From Corallincola holothuriorum (GTDB lineage Bacteria > Pseudomonadota > Gammaproteobacteria > Enterobacterales > Neiellaceae): a stretch of DNA of 64,000 bases. The DNA lies in assembly GCF_003336225.1 (NCBI RefSeq), contig NZ_QPID01000005.1, positions 124,001 to 188,000 on the forward strand, read 5' to 3'. The translations under genes were made by a program, and so were the position numbers. The notes beneath the pieces were generated by a model, which worked only from the letters and a program-made list of their open reading frames with translations, ran no database searches and was not told the DNA's origin. Below are positions 25,711 to 34,367 of this stretch, in pieces (the stretch's first letter is position 1; each line of letters starts with the position of its first letter).

Positions 25711-27813
25711 TCACCATCGCACACCATCGATCCTTAGAGGGCGTGATGTTGCAAAAGGTTCCAGTGTCGGATGACGTTTTACTATCTGTTGATAGCGTAT
25801 TGGCGTGACATATTTAAGTGCAGCCATACGGTTTAGGTGACTGGGACGGACCTGAATTTGGCGTAAAAGCAGTGGCATCTGCGCAACCCACCTTGGATCA
25901 GTATCGCCCTCGGCTAATCGCTCCAATAATGCATCTAGGGGATCGCTGGCTCTGGGCTCCTGGTTATCAATCACAGACTGCTCTACCAGCCAATAGGCTA
26001 ACTCTGGGTAGCCGTTTTGAATGGCTAGAAAGCCTAAGGGGCGTCCGGCGTCATCATGATAACTATTGAGATCTAATCCAGCGATCTGCAGAGCTTTCAG
26101 AGTGGCTATGCGGTTGAATGACACCATGGAAAGAACGGCTTCGCCGGTCGGTTGATAGCCTTGGCTGATTAATGCTGAAAGTTCTGTATTTTCGAGTCCC
26201 TGTGTCATTCTCGAGTAGGCCAGCTGGTAGAGGCTCTCTATTTGGTCATTGCTTAACGGCTGTTTTTCTAGATGTGCCGCGAGTTGTTCTGACCAATCGC
26301 TACCTTCTTGCTGTAATGCTTCGAGTAGGGTAATAAAGTTCGCTTCTAGTAGCTGGGCTTCACTCGCTTGAGCGTTGGGTTCAGCTTCTTCATAGGCATT
26401 GAGAGCGGTATTACTGCCTTGAGAGATCAGCCGCGCATCGACCAGACTTGGATCTTGAACATACAGCTTATCTAACAGGGCTTCTTCGGCAATTGGCTGT
26501 TTTTCCGCGGCCGAGAGAATTTCAAAGCTATCAATTTTTTGCCAGTTGGCATCCGAGTGTTGTAACAGCTCGGCTAAATTTTTCTCACAAGCCTGTTGCG
26601 CACCCAGGGCATCTTCGTTTTTTTGCCACAATGCCAGCATCGGAGCTAGCTCATTGCGCAGTAACTGTAACCGTTGCAGTTGTTCGCCACTTAGTTGGCG
26701 AACAAGATCTCGCTGAGGTATCGAAATAGCTTCCAGTTGCTGCCGCATCTCTGCAGAGAGGTCGTGGCCCCAGCCCCAAAGGTGCCAGTGGTCATACTGC
26801 TCATCAGGTAGGCGATAAGCGGCACTGTCTCCCTGCTCAATAAGCAGTTCAATCATAGGCTTGAACTGCTGCTCAAAGCTTGCTTTATCTTCAATGCTGG
26901 AGCGAGCATAGCCTGCCAACGCATGCTCTAACGGTGTGGCTTCATCTGGTGTGCTTTGGATGGTGGCGCCAAGTTCAAATGCTTGTTGCGCCAGTTCCAT
27001 ATTGCCTTGCTGAGCTGCGGCCTTAAGTAATAGATCTGGATCGTAATCGCCTTGCGTCACCCCTGCTTGGTAACGGATGAGCCAGCGATTGTTAGCCGAG
27101 AGGCCATCATTATTAGCATCCATGATCAGTAGGCTGATTAGCTCGCGCTCATTCGGACGATAGCGTTCGGCGATAGCTTCTAGGAGAGGTGAGGGAAAGC
27201 GATTGCCGCGATCTAACATTAGCATCACACCCAAGGTGCGTTGGATATCAATCTCTGGGTAGTCTATTTCCAATCCCGGTAACCCAACCCAGTTACTGAT
27301 GGAATATGAGAGATCGATAGTGCCATTTTCAATATCAGTAAGAAACTTATCCCAATCTTCCGCTTCCACATGGGACTTTAAACGACTGACCAAGACTAAC
27401 CGCTCTATGTCGGGGGGCTCTACATGGATATCTTCAGGGGTTGCTGTTGCACGTGATATTTGCCATAGCTGATACGGCTGCAACTCTTGTTTTAATGCCT
27501 GCAGAGTGCCCAAAGATAAACCGTTGTTGATAGCGTTCTGCAGCGTTTGCTGAGCCTGAACATGGACGGATAGTTGTTGTGTTGCTAGCTCTAGCTTCTC
27601 TTGTTCGCAGCTGGCTTGCGTTGCTACGATATTTTCAAGTGGTGGCAAGCGTGTTTGGGTTTGTGGCTCGGTAGCAATTTGCGTTAGCGGCTCTGGCTTT
27701 AATGCTGGATTTAATGTCGGTGGCGAAGGTAGCTGGCTCGGCCACAGCATCAATACGCCCAGCAAGCCGAGGATAACAATTCCGAAGATAATCAGGCCAC
27801 GCAGTAAAGGCAT
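25711..27813 (-). CDS. Large membrane-anchored protein with ankyrin-like repeats, unknown function
   Basis: A 700-residue protein with one N-terminal membrane segment (about residues 5-25, LIIFGIVILGLLGVLMLW) and a Pro-rich linker; the bulk is predicted to lie in the periplasm. The body is helical and hydrophilic. Degenerate ankyrin-type units can be read, for example AAAQQGNMELAQQAFELGA, LIEQGD and IQNGYPELAYWLVEQS, and a late helix pair around LKALQIAGLDLNSYHDDAG. Two Cys occur, at AIVATQASC-like and QQACEKN positions. No catalytic motif is visible. A scaffold role is likely but unproven. Confidence 0.7.
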   Translation of the reverse strand: MPLLRGLIIFGIVILGLLGVLMLWPSQLPSPPTLNPALKPEPLTQIATEPQTQTRLPPLENIVATQASCEQEKLELATQQLSVHVQAQQTLQNAINNGLSLGTLQALKQELQPYQLWQISRATATPEDIHVEPPDIERLVLVSRLKSHVEAEDWDKFLTDIENGTIDLSYSISNWVGLPGLEIDYPEIDIQRTLGVMLMLDRGNRFPSPLLEAIAERYRPNERELISLLIMDANNDGLSANNRWLIRYQAGVTQGDYDPDLLLKAAAQQGNMELAQQAFELGATIQSTPDEATPLEHALAGYARSSIEDKASFEQQFKPMIELLIEQGDSAAYRLPDEQYDHWHLWGWGHDLSAEMRQQLEAISIPQRDLVRQLSGEQLQRLQLLRNELAPMLALWQKNEDALGAQQACEKNLAELLQHSDANWQKIDSFEILSAAEKQPIAEEALLDKLYVQDPSLVDARLISQGSNTALNAYEEAEPNAQASEAQLLEANFITLLEALQQEGSDWSEQLAAHLEKQPLSNDQIESLYQLAYSRMTQGLENTELSALISQGYQPTGEAVLSMVSFNRIATLKALQIAGLDLNSYHDDAGRPLGFLAIQNGYPELAYWLVEQSVIDNQEPRASDPLDALLERLAEGDTDPRWVAQMPLLLRQIQVRPSHLNRMAALKYVTPIRYQQIVKRHPTLEPFATSRPLRIDGVRW

Positions 27814-27938
27814 ACGCCAATTCCGTTTGATTTTTAACCGATACTAGCATGGCTGAGAATTGCAAAAAGATCAGCTGTCACATAACCGGCGAATCTCACC
27901 TTTTAGCTGAGAGATTAACGCGCGTCAAAACCTAGGGG

Positions 27939-28469
27939 TTATTTTTTCATTAGCTGTTTAGTGGCGGTGATAAGCGCCACGTCATTGGGGTCCGAGGTGT
28001 TGGTGACGTACACCAGATAACCTTGGCTATCAATGAGCAGGGTAGTGGGTGTGCCTCGGACGCCATAAAGCGCGGCGACTTGTTCACCCTGAACGGCCGT
28101 CTTAAAGCTGATCCCCCGTTGTTTCAATACTGCCCCTGGGGTGGCGTCGTCATCTTCACGGAAGCTAATCGCTACCGCAGCAAGTCCCTGCTCTTGATAT
28201 TGCTGATAGAGGGCATCTAACCCTGGTTGGACTTTCTTACAATACGGGCACCATGTCGCCCAGAAATGCAGGATAAGTGGCTGACCATGAAAGTCGGCTA
28301 ATCTGATCGTCTCACCGGTTTCAGTTTGCAATGCCCAGTCCGGCGCTTTTACCTTTGCTTCGGCAGCTTGCACTGTGCTGATTGCCAGTCCCATCAGCAG
28401 CACGACGGTGTTCATGCTGAAGAGAAAATAGCGTTGAAACAGGTGGCTGACGGAACGACGATGGGACAT
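27939..28469 (-). CDS. TlpA-like periplasmic thioredoxin-fold protein
   Basis: A 176-residue redoxin of the TlpA/ResA/AhpC-TSA type. The N-terminal hydrophobic stretch (about residues 16-35, FSMNTVVLLMGLAISTVQA) is a signal peptide or anchor. The thioredoxin fold carries the active site WATWCPYCKKV, and the cis-Pro loop is VRGTPTTLLIDSQG. TlpA-like proteins reduce disulfides in the periplasm. It lies downstream of msrPQ on the same strand, separated by about 60 bases, which fits a periplasmic oxidative-repair neighbourhood. Confidence 0.88.
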   Translation of the reverse strand: MSHRRSVSHLFQRYFLFSMNTVVLLMGLAISTVQAAEAKVKAPDWALQTETGETIRLADFHGQPLILHFWATWCPYCKKVQPGLDALYQQYQEQGLAAVAISFREDDDATPGAVLKQRGISFKTAVQGEQVAALYGVRGTPTTLLIDSQGYLVYVTNTSDPNDVALITATKQLMKK

Positions 28470-28531
28470 TGCATACCTCGATTTTTAATGAATTTCTGCT
28501 CTCGCTTAACTAGACAGAGGAAAGCGAGGTT

Positions 28532-29158
28532 TTATTTCATCGATGAAGATAAGCGCTGCCGCCACATACGTTTGAACTTGTCCCGGCGCAGCCACAGCAG
28601 AATAAAGACGATAGCAAAGTATATCAGTGGCTCGCCGATATACGCTTTTACTGACCAGTAGTAGTGCACCACGATGGCGGGAAGCCCTAGATAGACCCAG
28701 TTATGCAGCTGTTGCCAGCGTTTACCCAAACGCCGCTGCATACTTTTGGTTGAGGTGATGGTGAGCGCCAGTAGTACCAGATAAGCCGCCATCCCCAAGG
28801 TGATATAGGGACGTTGAATCACCTCTGAAATAAATAGCGCAAACGCCAGTTGCAGATCAAACCAGAGAAAACTGAGGATATGTAACGAAGCAAAGAAAAA
28901 AGCATACAACCCCAGTAGTCGACGCAGGCGGAGCCAGAGGGGCTCGCGGCGCCACCGGCTCAGTGGGGTGACACAGAGAGTCAGGAGCAGCAAGTTAAGC
29001 GATGCTTTGCCGTAAAAATGAATGATCGCCTTAACCGGATCGCCGCCGAGCTGGTCAGTGATGCCGAGATAGAAAGCACCCACGGCGGTCAGTAGGCAGG
29101 CAAGATGAGTAAAGCTCTTTAGTGCCAACAAGCGTGGCTGAGTAGAGAGTATCCGCAT
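28532..29158 (-). CDS. msrQ: MsrQ, heme-binding membrane subunit of the MsrPQ system
   Basis: Inner-membrane b-type cytochrome (YedZ family) that passes electrons from the quinone pool to periplasmic MsrP for methionine sulfoxide repair. The 208-residue protein has six or so membrane segments with conserved His residues in FASLHILSF, WQQLHNWVYL and IVVHYYW as heme ligand candidates. Start ATG overlaps the msrP stop (ATGA), so the two are translationally coupled. Confidence 0.95.
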   Translation of the reverse strand: MRILSTQPRLLALKSFTHLACLLTAVGAFYLGITDQLGGDPVKAIIHFYGKASLNLLLLTLCVTPLSRWRREPLWLRLRRLLGLYAFFFASLHILSFLWFDLQLAFALFISEVIQRPYITLGMAAYLVLLALTITSTKSMQRRLGKRWQQLHNWVYLGLPAIVVHYYWSVKAYIGEPLIYFAIVFILLWLRRDKFKRMWRQRLSSSMK

Positions 29159-30174
29159 CAGTAATCTTTGCTTAGGTCCATATTGTTATACAGCGCAGCG
29201 ACTTCGCCAGCGTAGCCATTAAACAGTTGTGTTGGTACCCGCTGTTGGTCGAATAGACCACCGCTGGTCAGTAGGCGCTCACTGGCTTGAGACCAGCGTG
29301 GATGACTGACTTTGGGATTGACGTTGGCATAGAAGCCATATTCATGGGGGGCTAATATGTTCCAGGTTGTCGGTGGTTGATAGCTGGTAAAACTGATCCG
29401 TACAATTGATTTAATGCTCTTAAAGCCGTACTTCCATGGTACCACCAGGCGCATAGGAGCGCCGTTTTGTGGTGGTAGCGTTTTGCCATACATACCGACA
29501 GCCATCAATGTCAGAGGGTGCATCGCTTCATCAATGCGCAAGCCTTCCACGTAGGGGTAGTCGATCCCTCCGCCTTGCCAGGCATTACGCTGCCCAGGCA
29601 TCTGCTCGGGATCAACCAGCGTTTCGAAGGCGACATAGCGCGCTTTGGACGTGGGCTTAAACTGTTTCAGCAGCTCTCCTAAGGGAAAACCTACCCAGGG
29701 GATCACCATGGACCAGGCTTCGACGCAACGCAGACGATAGATACGCTCCTGTAACGACACTTTCTTCAGGATATCTTCATAGTCGAAGCGACCAGTGATC
29801 TCCGCTTCACCATCAATAGTTACTTGCCAAGGGCTGGTGCGGAATTTTTGTGCGTTGTTGACCGGGTCGTCTTTGCTCGTGCCAAATTCGTAGAAATTGT
29901 TGTAACTGATCGCTTTCTTTTCCGCGGTTATCACCATATTTTCCGCGCGCGCTTGTGGCTTGAATTTGAGAGTTTGACGCGGGGCTGCAACATCGTCATC
30001 GTCGCTGCCAAACCAACCCGCTGCATGTGCGCTGTTGGGTAGGGCAGCGGCGATCGATACGCCTCCCGCCGCCCCTGCCAGCTGTTTGATGAACTTACGC
30101 CGTTGCTGGTAAACCGCCTCATCCGTAATATCTGCCTCGGTGAGCTCACTGGCTTTTGGTGATCGGATCAGCAT
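29158..30174 (-). CDS. msrP: MsrP, molybdopterin methionine sulfoxide reductase catalytic subunit
   Basis: Periplasmic molybdoenzyme (YedY, sulfite-oxidase fold) that repairs methionine sulfoxide in exported proteins. A twin-arginine signal is visible (RRKFIKQLAGAAGG, ending NSAHA), so the enzyme is exported folded with its cofactor. The Mo-binding cysteine is in RLRCVEAWSM. I set the start at 30174 (MLIRSPKASELTEADI), with GGAG and AAAGAG upstream; the frame is open 10 codons further. Length is 338 residues. Coupled to msrQ by a four-base overlap. Confidence 0.95.
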   Translation of the reverse strand: MLIRSPKASELTEADITDEAVYQQRRKFIKQLAGAAGGVSIAAALPNSAHAAGWFGSDDDDVAAPRQTLKFKPQARAENMVITAEKKAISYNNFYEFGTSKDDPVNNAQKFRTSPWQVTIDGEAEITGRFDYEDILKKVSLQERIYRLRCVEAWSMVIPWVGFPLGELLKQFKPTSKARYVAFETLVDPEQMPGQRNAWQGGGIDYPYVEGLRIDEAMHPLTLMAVGMYGKTLPPQNGAPMRLVVPWKYGFKSIKSIVRISFTSYQPPTTWNILAPHEYGFYANVNPKVSHPRWSQASERLLTSGGLFDQQRVPTQLFNGYAGEVAALYNNMDLSKDY

Positions 30175-30484
30175 CTCTTTACTCCATCGTTGGCCGTTGG
30201 CCAATTGGTTATGATGATTTTGGCGCTTATTCGTTGGTTGAGTAGACCGTATCAGAGCGAGAACTATTTCAAGACTTTGAGTATAACGGTCTCATACTAT
30301 TTAGGTCGTCACCCAGGGGATACTGATTCTGTGATCCGAGTCATGACCTCATGGTGAGGTTTACGGCAGGCTAGCCGACCCAGATCGCAACAGGTGGGCG
30401 AAAGCGCGAGAAGCGTGCGCGCCTCCCTGTTATTCTTCATCTATTGATGAATGCCATCGAGCCTTAATCTGTAAGGAGCTGTTC
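30175..30484. other. msrP / adenine deaminase divergent intergenic region
   Basis: About 310 bases that should hold both promoters. It contains a hairpin ACCTCA-TGG-TGAGGT (30346-30360) and a larger compound hairpin (30389-30431), both in the leader of the deaminase gene. No match to a riboswitch class that I know. Confidence 0.5.
30389..30431 (+). promoter_or_regulatory. Structured leader hairpin upstream of the deaminase gene
   Basis: Nested stems: AACAGG/CCTGTT, a small internal loop, GGCG/CGCC, then GCGC/GCGT around GAGAA. It ends 53 bases before the start codon. No T-tract follows. The nested GC-rich form suggests a folded RNA rather than chance. Confidence 0.4.
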
Positions 30485-31480
30485 ATGGATTTCGCCACAC
30501 TCAAGCAACTGCCCAAGGCAGAATTGCATCTGCACATCGAAGGCACCTTAGAGCCGGAAATGTTGTTTCAACTGGCGGACAAAAATCAGGTGGTGCTGCC
30601 CTATGCAGATATCGACGCTGTGCGCGCCGCTTACCAGTTCAACTCATTGCAGGATTTTCTCGATCTCTATTATCAGGGCATGTCTGTGTTGCAGACGGCC
30701 AGTGATTTTTACGATCTGACATGGGCGTATCTGGAGCGTTGTCAGGCTGATGGCGTGGTACATACAGAGATCTTTTTTGATCCCCAGGGGCATACGGTTC
30801 GTGGTATCGCGATTGATGTGGTGATCGATGGTATCAGCCGGGCGATCGCTCAAGCTCACACCCAGCTCGGTTTATCTGCCAGCTTGATCCCCTGTTTTTT
30901 GCGCCATTTAAGTGAACAGGATGCCCTTGATACCTGGCAGGAACTGCAACCTCACCTAGCGCATTTTGTTGCTGTGGGTTTAGATTCATCAGAGTTAGGG
31001 CATCCGCCTGAAAAGTTCGAACGGGTATTTGCTTTGGTGCGAGATGCGGGGTTGAAAGTGGTTGCTCATGCGGGTGAAGAGGGGCCAGCCGCATATATCC
31101 TTGGCGCGTTGGATAGCCTGAAAGCCGATCGCATCGACCATGGGGTACGTTGCTTGGAAGATAAAGCACTCGTTGATCGTCTAGTGGCAGAGCAGATCCC
31201 GCTGACGGTGTGTCCGTTTTCCAATATCAAGCTTAAAGTGTTTGCAGATCTGGCGAGCAGCAATCTGCAAGCGCTGTTGGATGCGGGACTCTGCGTCACC
31301 ATTAACTCTGATGACCCGGCCTATTTTGGTGGTTATATCAATGACAATATTCTGCAGGCTGCCGCAGCGCAACAACTGAACGATGAACAGATCCGAGTGT
31401 TGCTAGGGAATAGCTTCAAGGCGAGTTTTTTACCCGAGGAGCAAAAGCAGGCGTTCTTACAACAGTTAGCTGAATGCTGA
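30485..31480 (+). CDS. Adenine deaminase-type enzyme of the adenosine deaminase family
   Basis: Zinc amidohydrolase that deaminates a purine. The metal site is seen in ELHLHIEGTL, VVAHAGEEGPA and NSDDPAY. Several segments are those of the adenine deaminase subgroup (yeast Aah1, Pseudomonas PA0148): DLYYQGMSVL, FLRHLSEQDAL, and especially VGLDSSELGHPPEKF, which true adenosine deaminases lack. I therefore prefer adenine to hypoxanthine as the reaction, although automatic annotation would often say adenosine deaminase. Length is 331 residues. ATG 30485 has AAGGAG upstream. Monocistronic, divergent from msrPQ. Confidence 0.88.
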   Translation: MDFATLKQLPKAELHLHIEGTLEPEMLFQLADKNQVVLPYADIDAVRAAYQFNSLQDFLDLYYQGMSVLQTASDFYDLTWAYLERCQADGVVHTEIFFDPQGHTVRGIAIDVVIDGISRAIAQAHTQLGLSASLIPCFLRHLSEQDALDTWQELQPHLAHFVAVGLDSSELGHPPEKFERVFALVRDAGLKVVAHAGEEGPAAYILGALDSLKADRIDHGVRCLEDKALVDRLVAEQIPLTVCPFSNIKLKVFADLASSNLQALLDAGLCVTINSDDPAYFGGYINDNILQAAAAQQLNDEQIRVLLGNSFKASFLPEEQKQAFLQQLAEC

Positions 31481-31568
31481 TACGCGTGTCTCTACTTGCT
31501 TATAACTCGTTGACTTATTAGCGACTTGCTTAAATAATTAGTCACGAATGTTCATGGAGGGACTAGGG

Positions 31569-31928
31569 ATGGCAAGTCTGAAATATAAAGCGAGTTGGGG
31601 TCTGTTTTGGCTGATTAATCTCTCTTCGCTGGGGGCCGGCTTATACCTTTCCCAGTTCGCCCAAAGCCTGACCGAAGGGCGGTTTGGTGCTCTTTCTGCT
31701 GTATTGCTCTCTATTCCCATTATTGGATGTTTTACTCTGCTTAGCCGCTGGTCGAAAAGCGATCAGCCGGATCCTGATGGTTCTAAACCCTACCATAAAA
31801 CTACCGCAGCGATGATGGCCAACGCCCATGCCGAGAATGGCAGCAAATGGTCATGGCGCGACGATAAGCCGCTGCAAGTGATTGTCGTCGTCTCTTGTGC
31901 TTGGTTTGTATTGAGTTTTATTTTTTAG
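31569..31928 (+). CDS. Small membrane protein, unknown function
   Basis: A 119-residue protein with three likely membrane segments: two near the start (about residues 10-28, ASWGLFWLINLSSLGAGLYL region, and 40-58) and one at the C-terminus (VIVVVSCAWFVLSFIF). The middle is a polar loop with DGSKPYHKTTAAMMANA. I set the start at ATG 31569, eight bases after GGAGGG; the frame is open 21 bases upstream. No known family. Convergent with the RDD gene. Confidence 0.65.
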   Translation: MASLKYKASWGLFWLINLSSLGAGLYLSQFAQSLTEGRFGALSAVLLSIPIIGCFTLLSRWSKSDQPDPDGSKPYHKTTAAMMANAHAENGSKWSWRDDKPLQVIVVVSCAWFVLSFIF

Positions 31929-31932
31929 TTTT

Positions 31933-31960
31933 GGTGCGCGTTTTTGTTCGCGCCTTCTTT
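31933..31960 (+). terminator. Weak terminator between convergent genes
   Basis: GGTGCG/CGCGCC stem (one G-T pair) with a T-rich loop, followed by TTCTTT, right after the small membrane gene. Confidence 0.4.
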
Positions 31961-33056
31961 AAGACTCATCTGCTACCTCCGTTGAGGCCGTGATCTTTTT
32001 AGACTGATGAGTCGCGATCACTACGGTGGTAGAGATCTTATCTTGTATGGCCTGCCGATTCGGATCCCAGAATATTTGTATAAACCCCAGTAAGCCGGTG
32101 GCTAAGCCTGCACCGTAGCCGCCATAGCGACCGAAAGCATCCCATAGGGAGATCGGTGTATTATCCAGTTGCAGAACGCGGATCCTGAGTGCGCGTTTGC
32201 CTGGTGTTTGACCGTTCCACCAAGCGGTGAATAGGGTGAAGTAACAGGCGGCCCAGCCAAAGCCTAAACCAAGCTCCTCGAGCAGGGCGCGCAACCAAGC
32301 TAGGGGGCCTTGTGCTGTGGGAGTTGCCTCTTCAGCGAAGGGCGCAATAACAATAGGATCTTCAGATTCGAGCTGTTCTTCCTTTATGCCGCCCGTCTTT
32401 GTTGCTACCGCACTCTTTTCTTTCTCGGTGACGTCGGGTTGATTTGTCATACTGCCTTGCAAGGGTAAAGCTAAGGTAAGTAGTTGTTGTGATATGATTT
32501 TCTGTTCATCGGTGGAGAGCGGGGAATCTTCAAGTAACTGACTGATCAACTTTTTTGCTGCCGCCTTATTGGTTGTTTGTGATGCGATAAAGTGTGCGGT
32601 TTCTTGCAGGTGAGGTTGCCAACAAGCGCCGGTATCACAGCTCACGACACGGGCAAGTGTGACCACGCTGCTAATATTTTGCAGTGATGTTGTGACTTCG
32701 TTGACCTGTCCGTTTTCTTTATCGAAAAAGCTGATGATGCCAGCGATGGACGAGACCAGTATAACCAACGTAGCCAGTGTTTTTAGCAGCTTTCTCGTCA
32801 CGCTTGAGAAAGGAGAGTCACTGAGCATACGCCAGAATATCCAGCCGAGAATAACCCCCATCAAATAGCCATTAAGCGTACTTAATAGCGCAATAACGAT
32901 CAGATCTATCGTGAGGGCGAGGGCCCGTCGCCATGGTGCTGCCAGCGGCATACCTAACACTTCAAAGGGGATATGAAATGCGTAGGGCGTGATAATACGA
33001 CGATCTTCCGCCCGCTGTTTTGCTTCTTGTGTGACGTCTGTAGCGGCTTCATTCAC
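31959..33056 (-). CDS. RDD-family membrane protein with a large internal insertion
   Basis: A 365-residue protein whose N-terminal part (about 40-110) starts like an RDD domain (APWRRALALTIDLIVIALLS) and whose C-terminal part completes it (AWWNGQTPGKRALRIRVLQLDN, then AIQDKISTTVVI). In ordinary RDD proteins these halves are adjacent. Here they are separated by about 150 residues with two Cys (SCDTGACWQ), a helical region and an acidic linker, probably on the outer face of the membrane. RDD proteins are of largely unknown function. Convergent with the preceding small membrane gene and divergent from the bufferin operon. Confidence 0.8.
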   Translation of the reverse strand: MNEAATDVTQEAKQRAEDRRIITPYAFHIPFEVLGMPLAAPWRRALALTIDLIVIALLSTLNGYLMGVILGWIFWRMLSDSPFSSVTRKLLKTLATLVILVSSIAGIISFFDKENGQVNEVTTSLQNISSVVTLARVVSCDTGACWQPHLQETAHFIASQTTNKAAAKKLISQLLEDSPLSTDEQKIISQQLLTLALPLQGSMTNQPDVTEKEKSAVATKTGGIKEEQLESEDPIVIAPFAEEATPTAQGPLAWLRALLEELGLGFGWAACYFTLFTAWWNGQTPGKRALRIRVLQLDNTPISLWDAFGRYGGYGAGLATGLLGFIQIFWDPNRQAIQDKISTTVVIATHQSKKITASTEVADES

Positions 33057-33155
33057 GCTCAGCTCCCTGACTCAATCCTGTGCTAGCGCTGAGAAAACGC
33101 ACTGTTTTAATATTCTTTCATATCTTTTTTTCTACGCGGATTTAAAAAGGTTATC

Positions 33156-33180
33156 AAACTTCACGCAATCAAAATGCGTC
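33156..33180 (+). promoter_or_regulatory. Candidate ECF-type promoter of the bufferin operon
   Basis: AAACTT (33156-33161) and CGTC (33177-33180) with a 15-base spacer, the layout of many ECF sigma promoters (AACTT/GTC). It lies 55 bases before bufA1, in an operon that encodes an ECF sigma factor, so autoregulation is plausible. The -35 lacks the common GG. Confidence 0.3.
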
Positions 33181-33234
33181 CTGTCTCGTCTTTATCTGTG
33201 ACATCAATACTATTGTTACTGACGGAGCAACCCT

Positions 33235-33522
33235 ATGAGCAACTTGAATAAACTCAATACCACCCTGGCTGGCGTGATGGCCGCGACTTTCACTTTGGCG
33301 TCGGGTCAGGCGCTGGCAGTACCTGATCAGCCGAAGAATTGGGAGAAGTGTGCCGGTGTGGCGAAAAAAGGGATGAATGATTGTGGCGCACTGGATGGTA
33401 GTCATGGCTGTGCGGCGCAGGCCCCAGTGGATAACAGCCCAAATGAGTGGGTTTACGTGCCAGAAGGCACCTGTAAGAAAATTGGTGGCAGCGTGGCAAA
33501 AATTAAGCCGGCAAAAAGCTAA
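33235..33522 (+). CDS. bufA1: Bufferin precursor BufA1 (DUF2282 family)
   Basis: Precursor of a ribosomally made, modified, metal-binding protein of the bufferin class. A 95-residue chain with signal peptide (about residues 1-28, ending GQALA) and exactly four Cys in the mature part: Cys39 ([15 protein letters not shown]), Cys50, Cys59 (SHGC) and Cys80 ([10 protein letters not shown]). This four-Cys pattern and the WVYVP.GTC tail are the DUF2282/BufA1 signature. In studied bufferins, two central Cys are converted to thiooxazoles by the MNIO enzyme encoded next door and the product binds copper. The bufB start overlaps the bufA1 stop by one base (TAATG). Confidence 0.92.
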   Translation: MSNLNKLNTTLAGVMAATFTLASGQALAVPDQPKNWEKCAGVAKKGMNDCGALDGSHGCAAQAPVDNSPNEWVYVPEGTCKKIGGSVAKIKPAKS

Positions 33523-34367
33523 TGTCTGGGCAAAAGGTTGGCGGCATTCCAGCCGCCTCTGCATCAATTAGCGTGCGAGAAGCGCATCTACTTGAGCTAC
33601 TTGCCAGCGAGCCTTCATTGCCGTTTGTTGAAGTGCTTGCTGATAATTTTCTGGCGATGCGGGGAAGGCATTATCAATTGATTAGGCAGGTCGCCGAGCG
33701 TTATCCCGTGGTTTTGCACTGTGTCGGTATGTCCGTTGGTTCGACGCATGCGCCAGCTTCTGGTTATGTCCAACGCATTGCCGCGCTGGCACGGGATCTG
33801 AACGCCTGCGCAGTGTCTGATCATCTCAGCGTGAGTGCTGTGGCAGATGAATTTGTTCATGATCTTCTGCCAATTCAGTACCGTGAAGCATGCATACCAA
33901 GGCTGGTTAATCATATTCGACAGGTCCAGGAGCATCTGCCGGTGCCATTGCTACTGGAAAATATCTCCCGCTACCTGGCTTACCGCAGTGATGAAATATC
34001 TGAGGGGCAGTTGTTTGCCGAGCTCCACCGACAGACGGGCGTAGGTTTGCTGTTTGACGTCAATAACCTCTATGTCACTGCTCATAATTTACAGTGCGAT
34101 GTGCGCCAGATGTTGAATGAGTACCCGATAGGTGCGGTGCAGCAGTATCATTTGGCGGGATATCAGGAGCGTCCCCCCTTGTTAGTGGATACCCATGGCT
34201 GCCCAGTGTCCCCGCCAGTGTGGGAACTGTATGCCCTTGCCTTAGCGCGGTTTGGAGCAAAGCCAACCATTATCGAATGGGATAACGATCTGCCACCGTT
34301 GGCAGAACTTTTGTCTACGGTAGCCAGAGCGCAGCGCCTAATGATGCCACTAGCGGGAGTGGCCTGA
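33522..34367 (+). CDS. bufB: MNIO-family peptide-modifying enzyme BufB (DUF692)
   Basis: Multinuclear iron-dependent oxidase with a TIM-barrel fold that modifies cysteines of the bufferin precursor. The 281-residue length is typical. Conserved elements include FVEVLADNFLA at the N-terminus, VLHCVGMSVGS, AVSDHLS, PLLLENISRYL and GLLFDVNNLYVT, with His/Asp/Glu ligands for the iron atoms spread through them, and a C-terminal IIEWDNDLPPL. Start and stop overlap both neighbours (TAATG with bufA1, TGATG with bufC), so the three proteins are made together. Confidence 0.95.
   Translation: MSGQKVGGIPAASASISVREAHLLELLASEPSLPFVEVLADNFLAMRGRHYQLIRQVAERYPVVLHCVGMSVGSTHAPASGYVQRIAALARDLNACAVSDHLSVSAVADEFVHDLLPIQYREACIPRLVNHIRQVQEHLPVPLLLENISRYLAYRSDEISEGQLFAELHRQTGVGLLFDVNNLYVTAHNLQCDVRQMLNEYPIGAVQQYHLAGYQERPPLLVDTHGCPVSPPVWELYALALARFGAKPTIIEWDNDLPPLAELLSTVARAQRLMMPLAGVA

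Noticed and set aside
30300-30484. Adenine riboswitch upstream of the deaminase gene, as in Vibrio vulnificus add
   Set aside because: The conserved junction and loop bases of the purine riboswitch are not present; only unrelated hairpins are.
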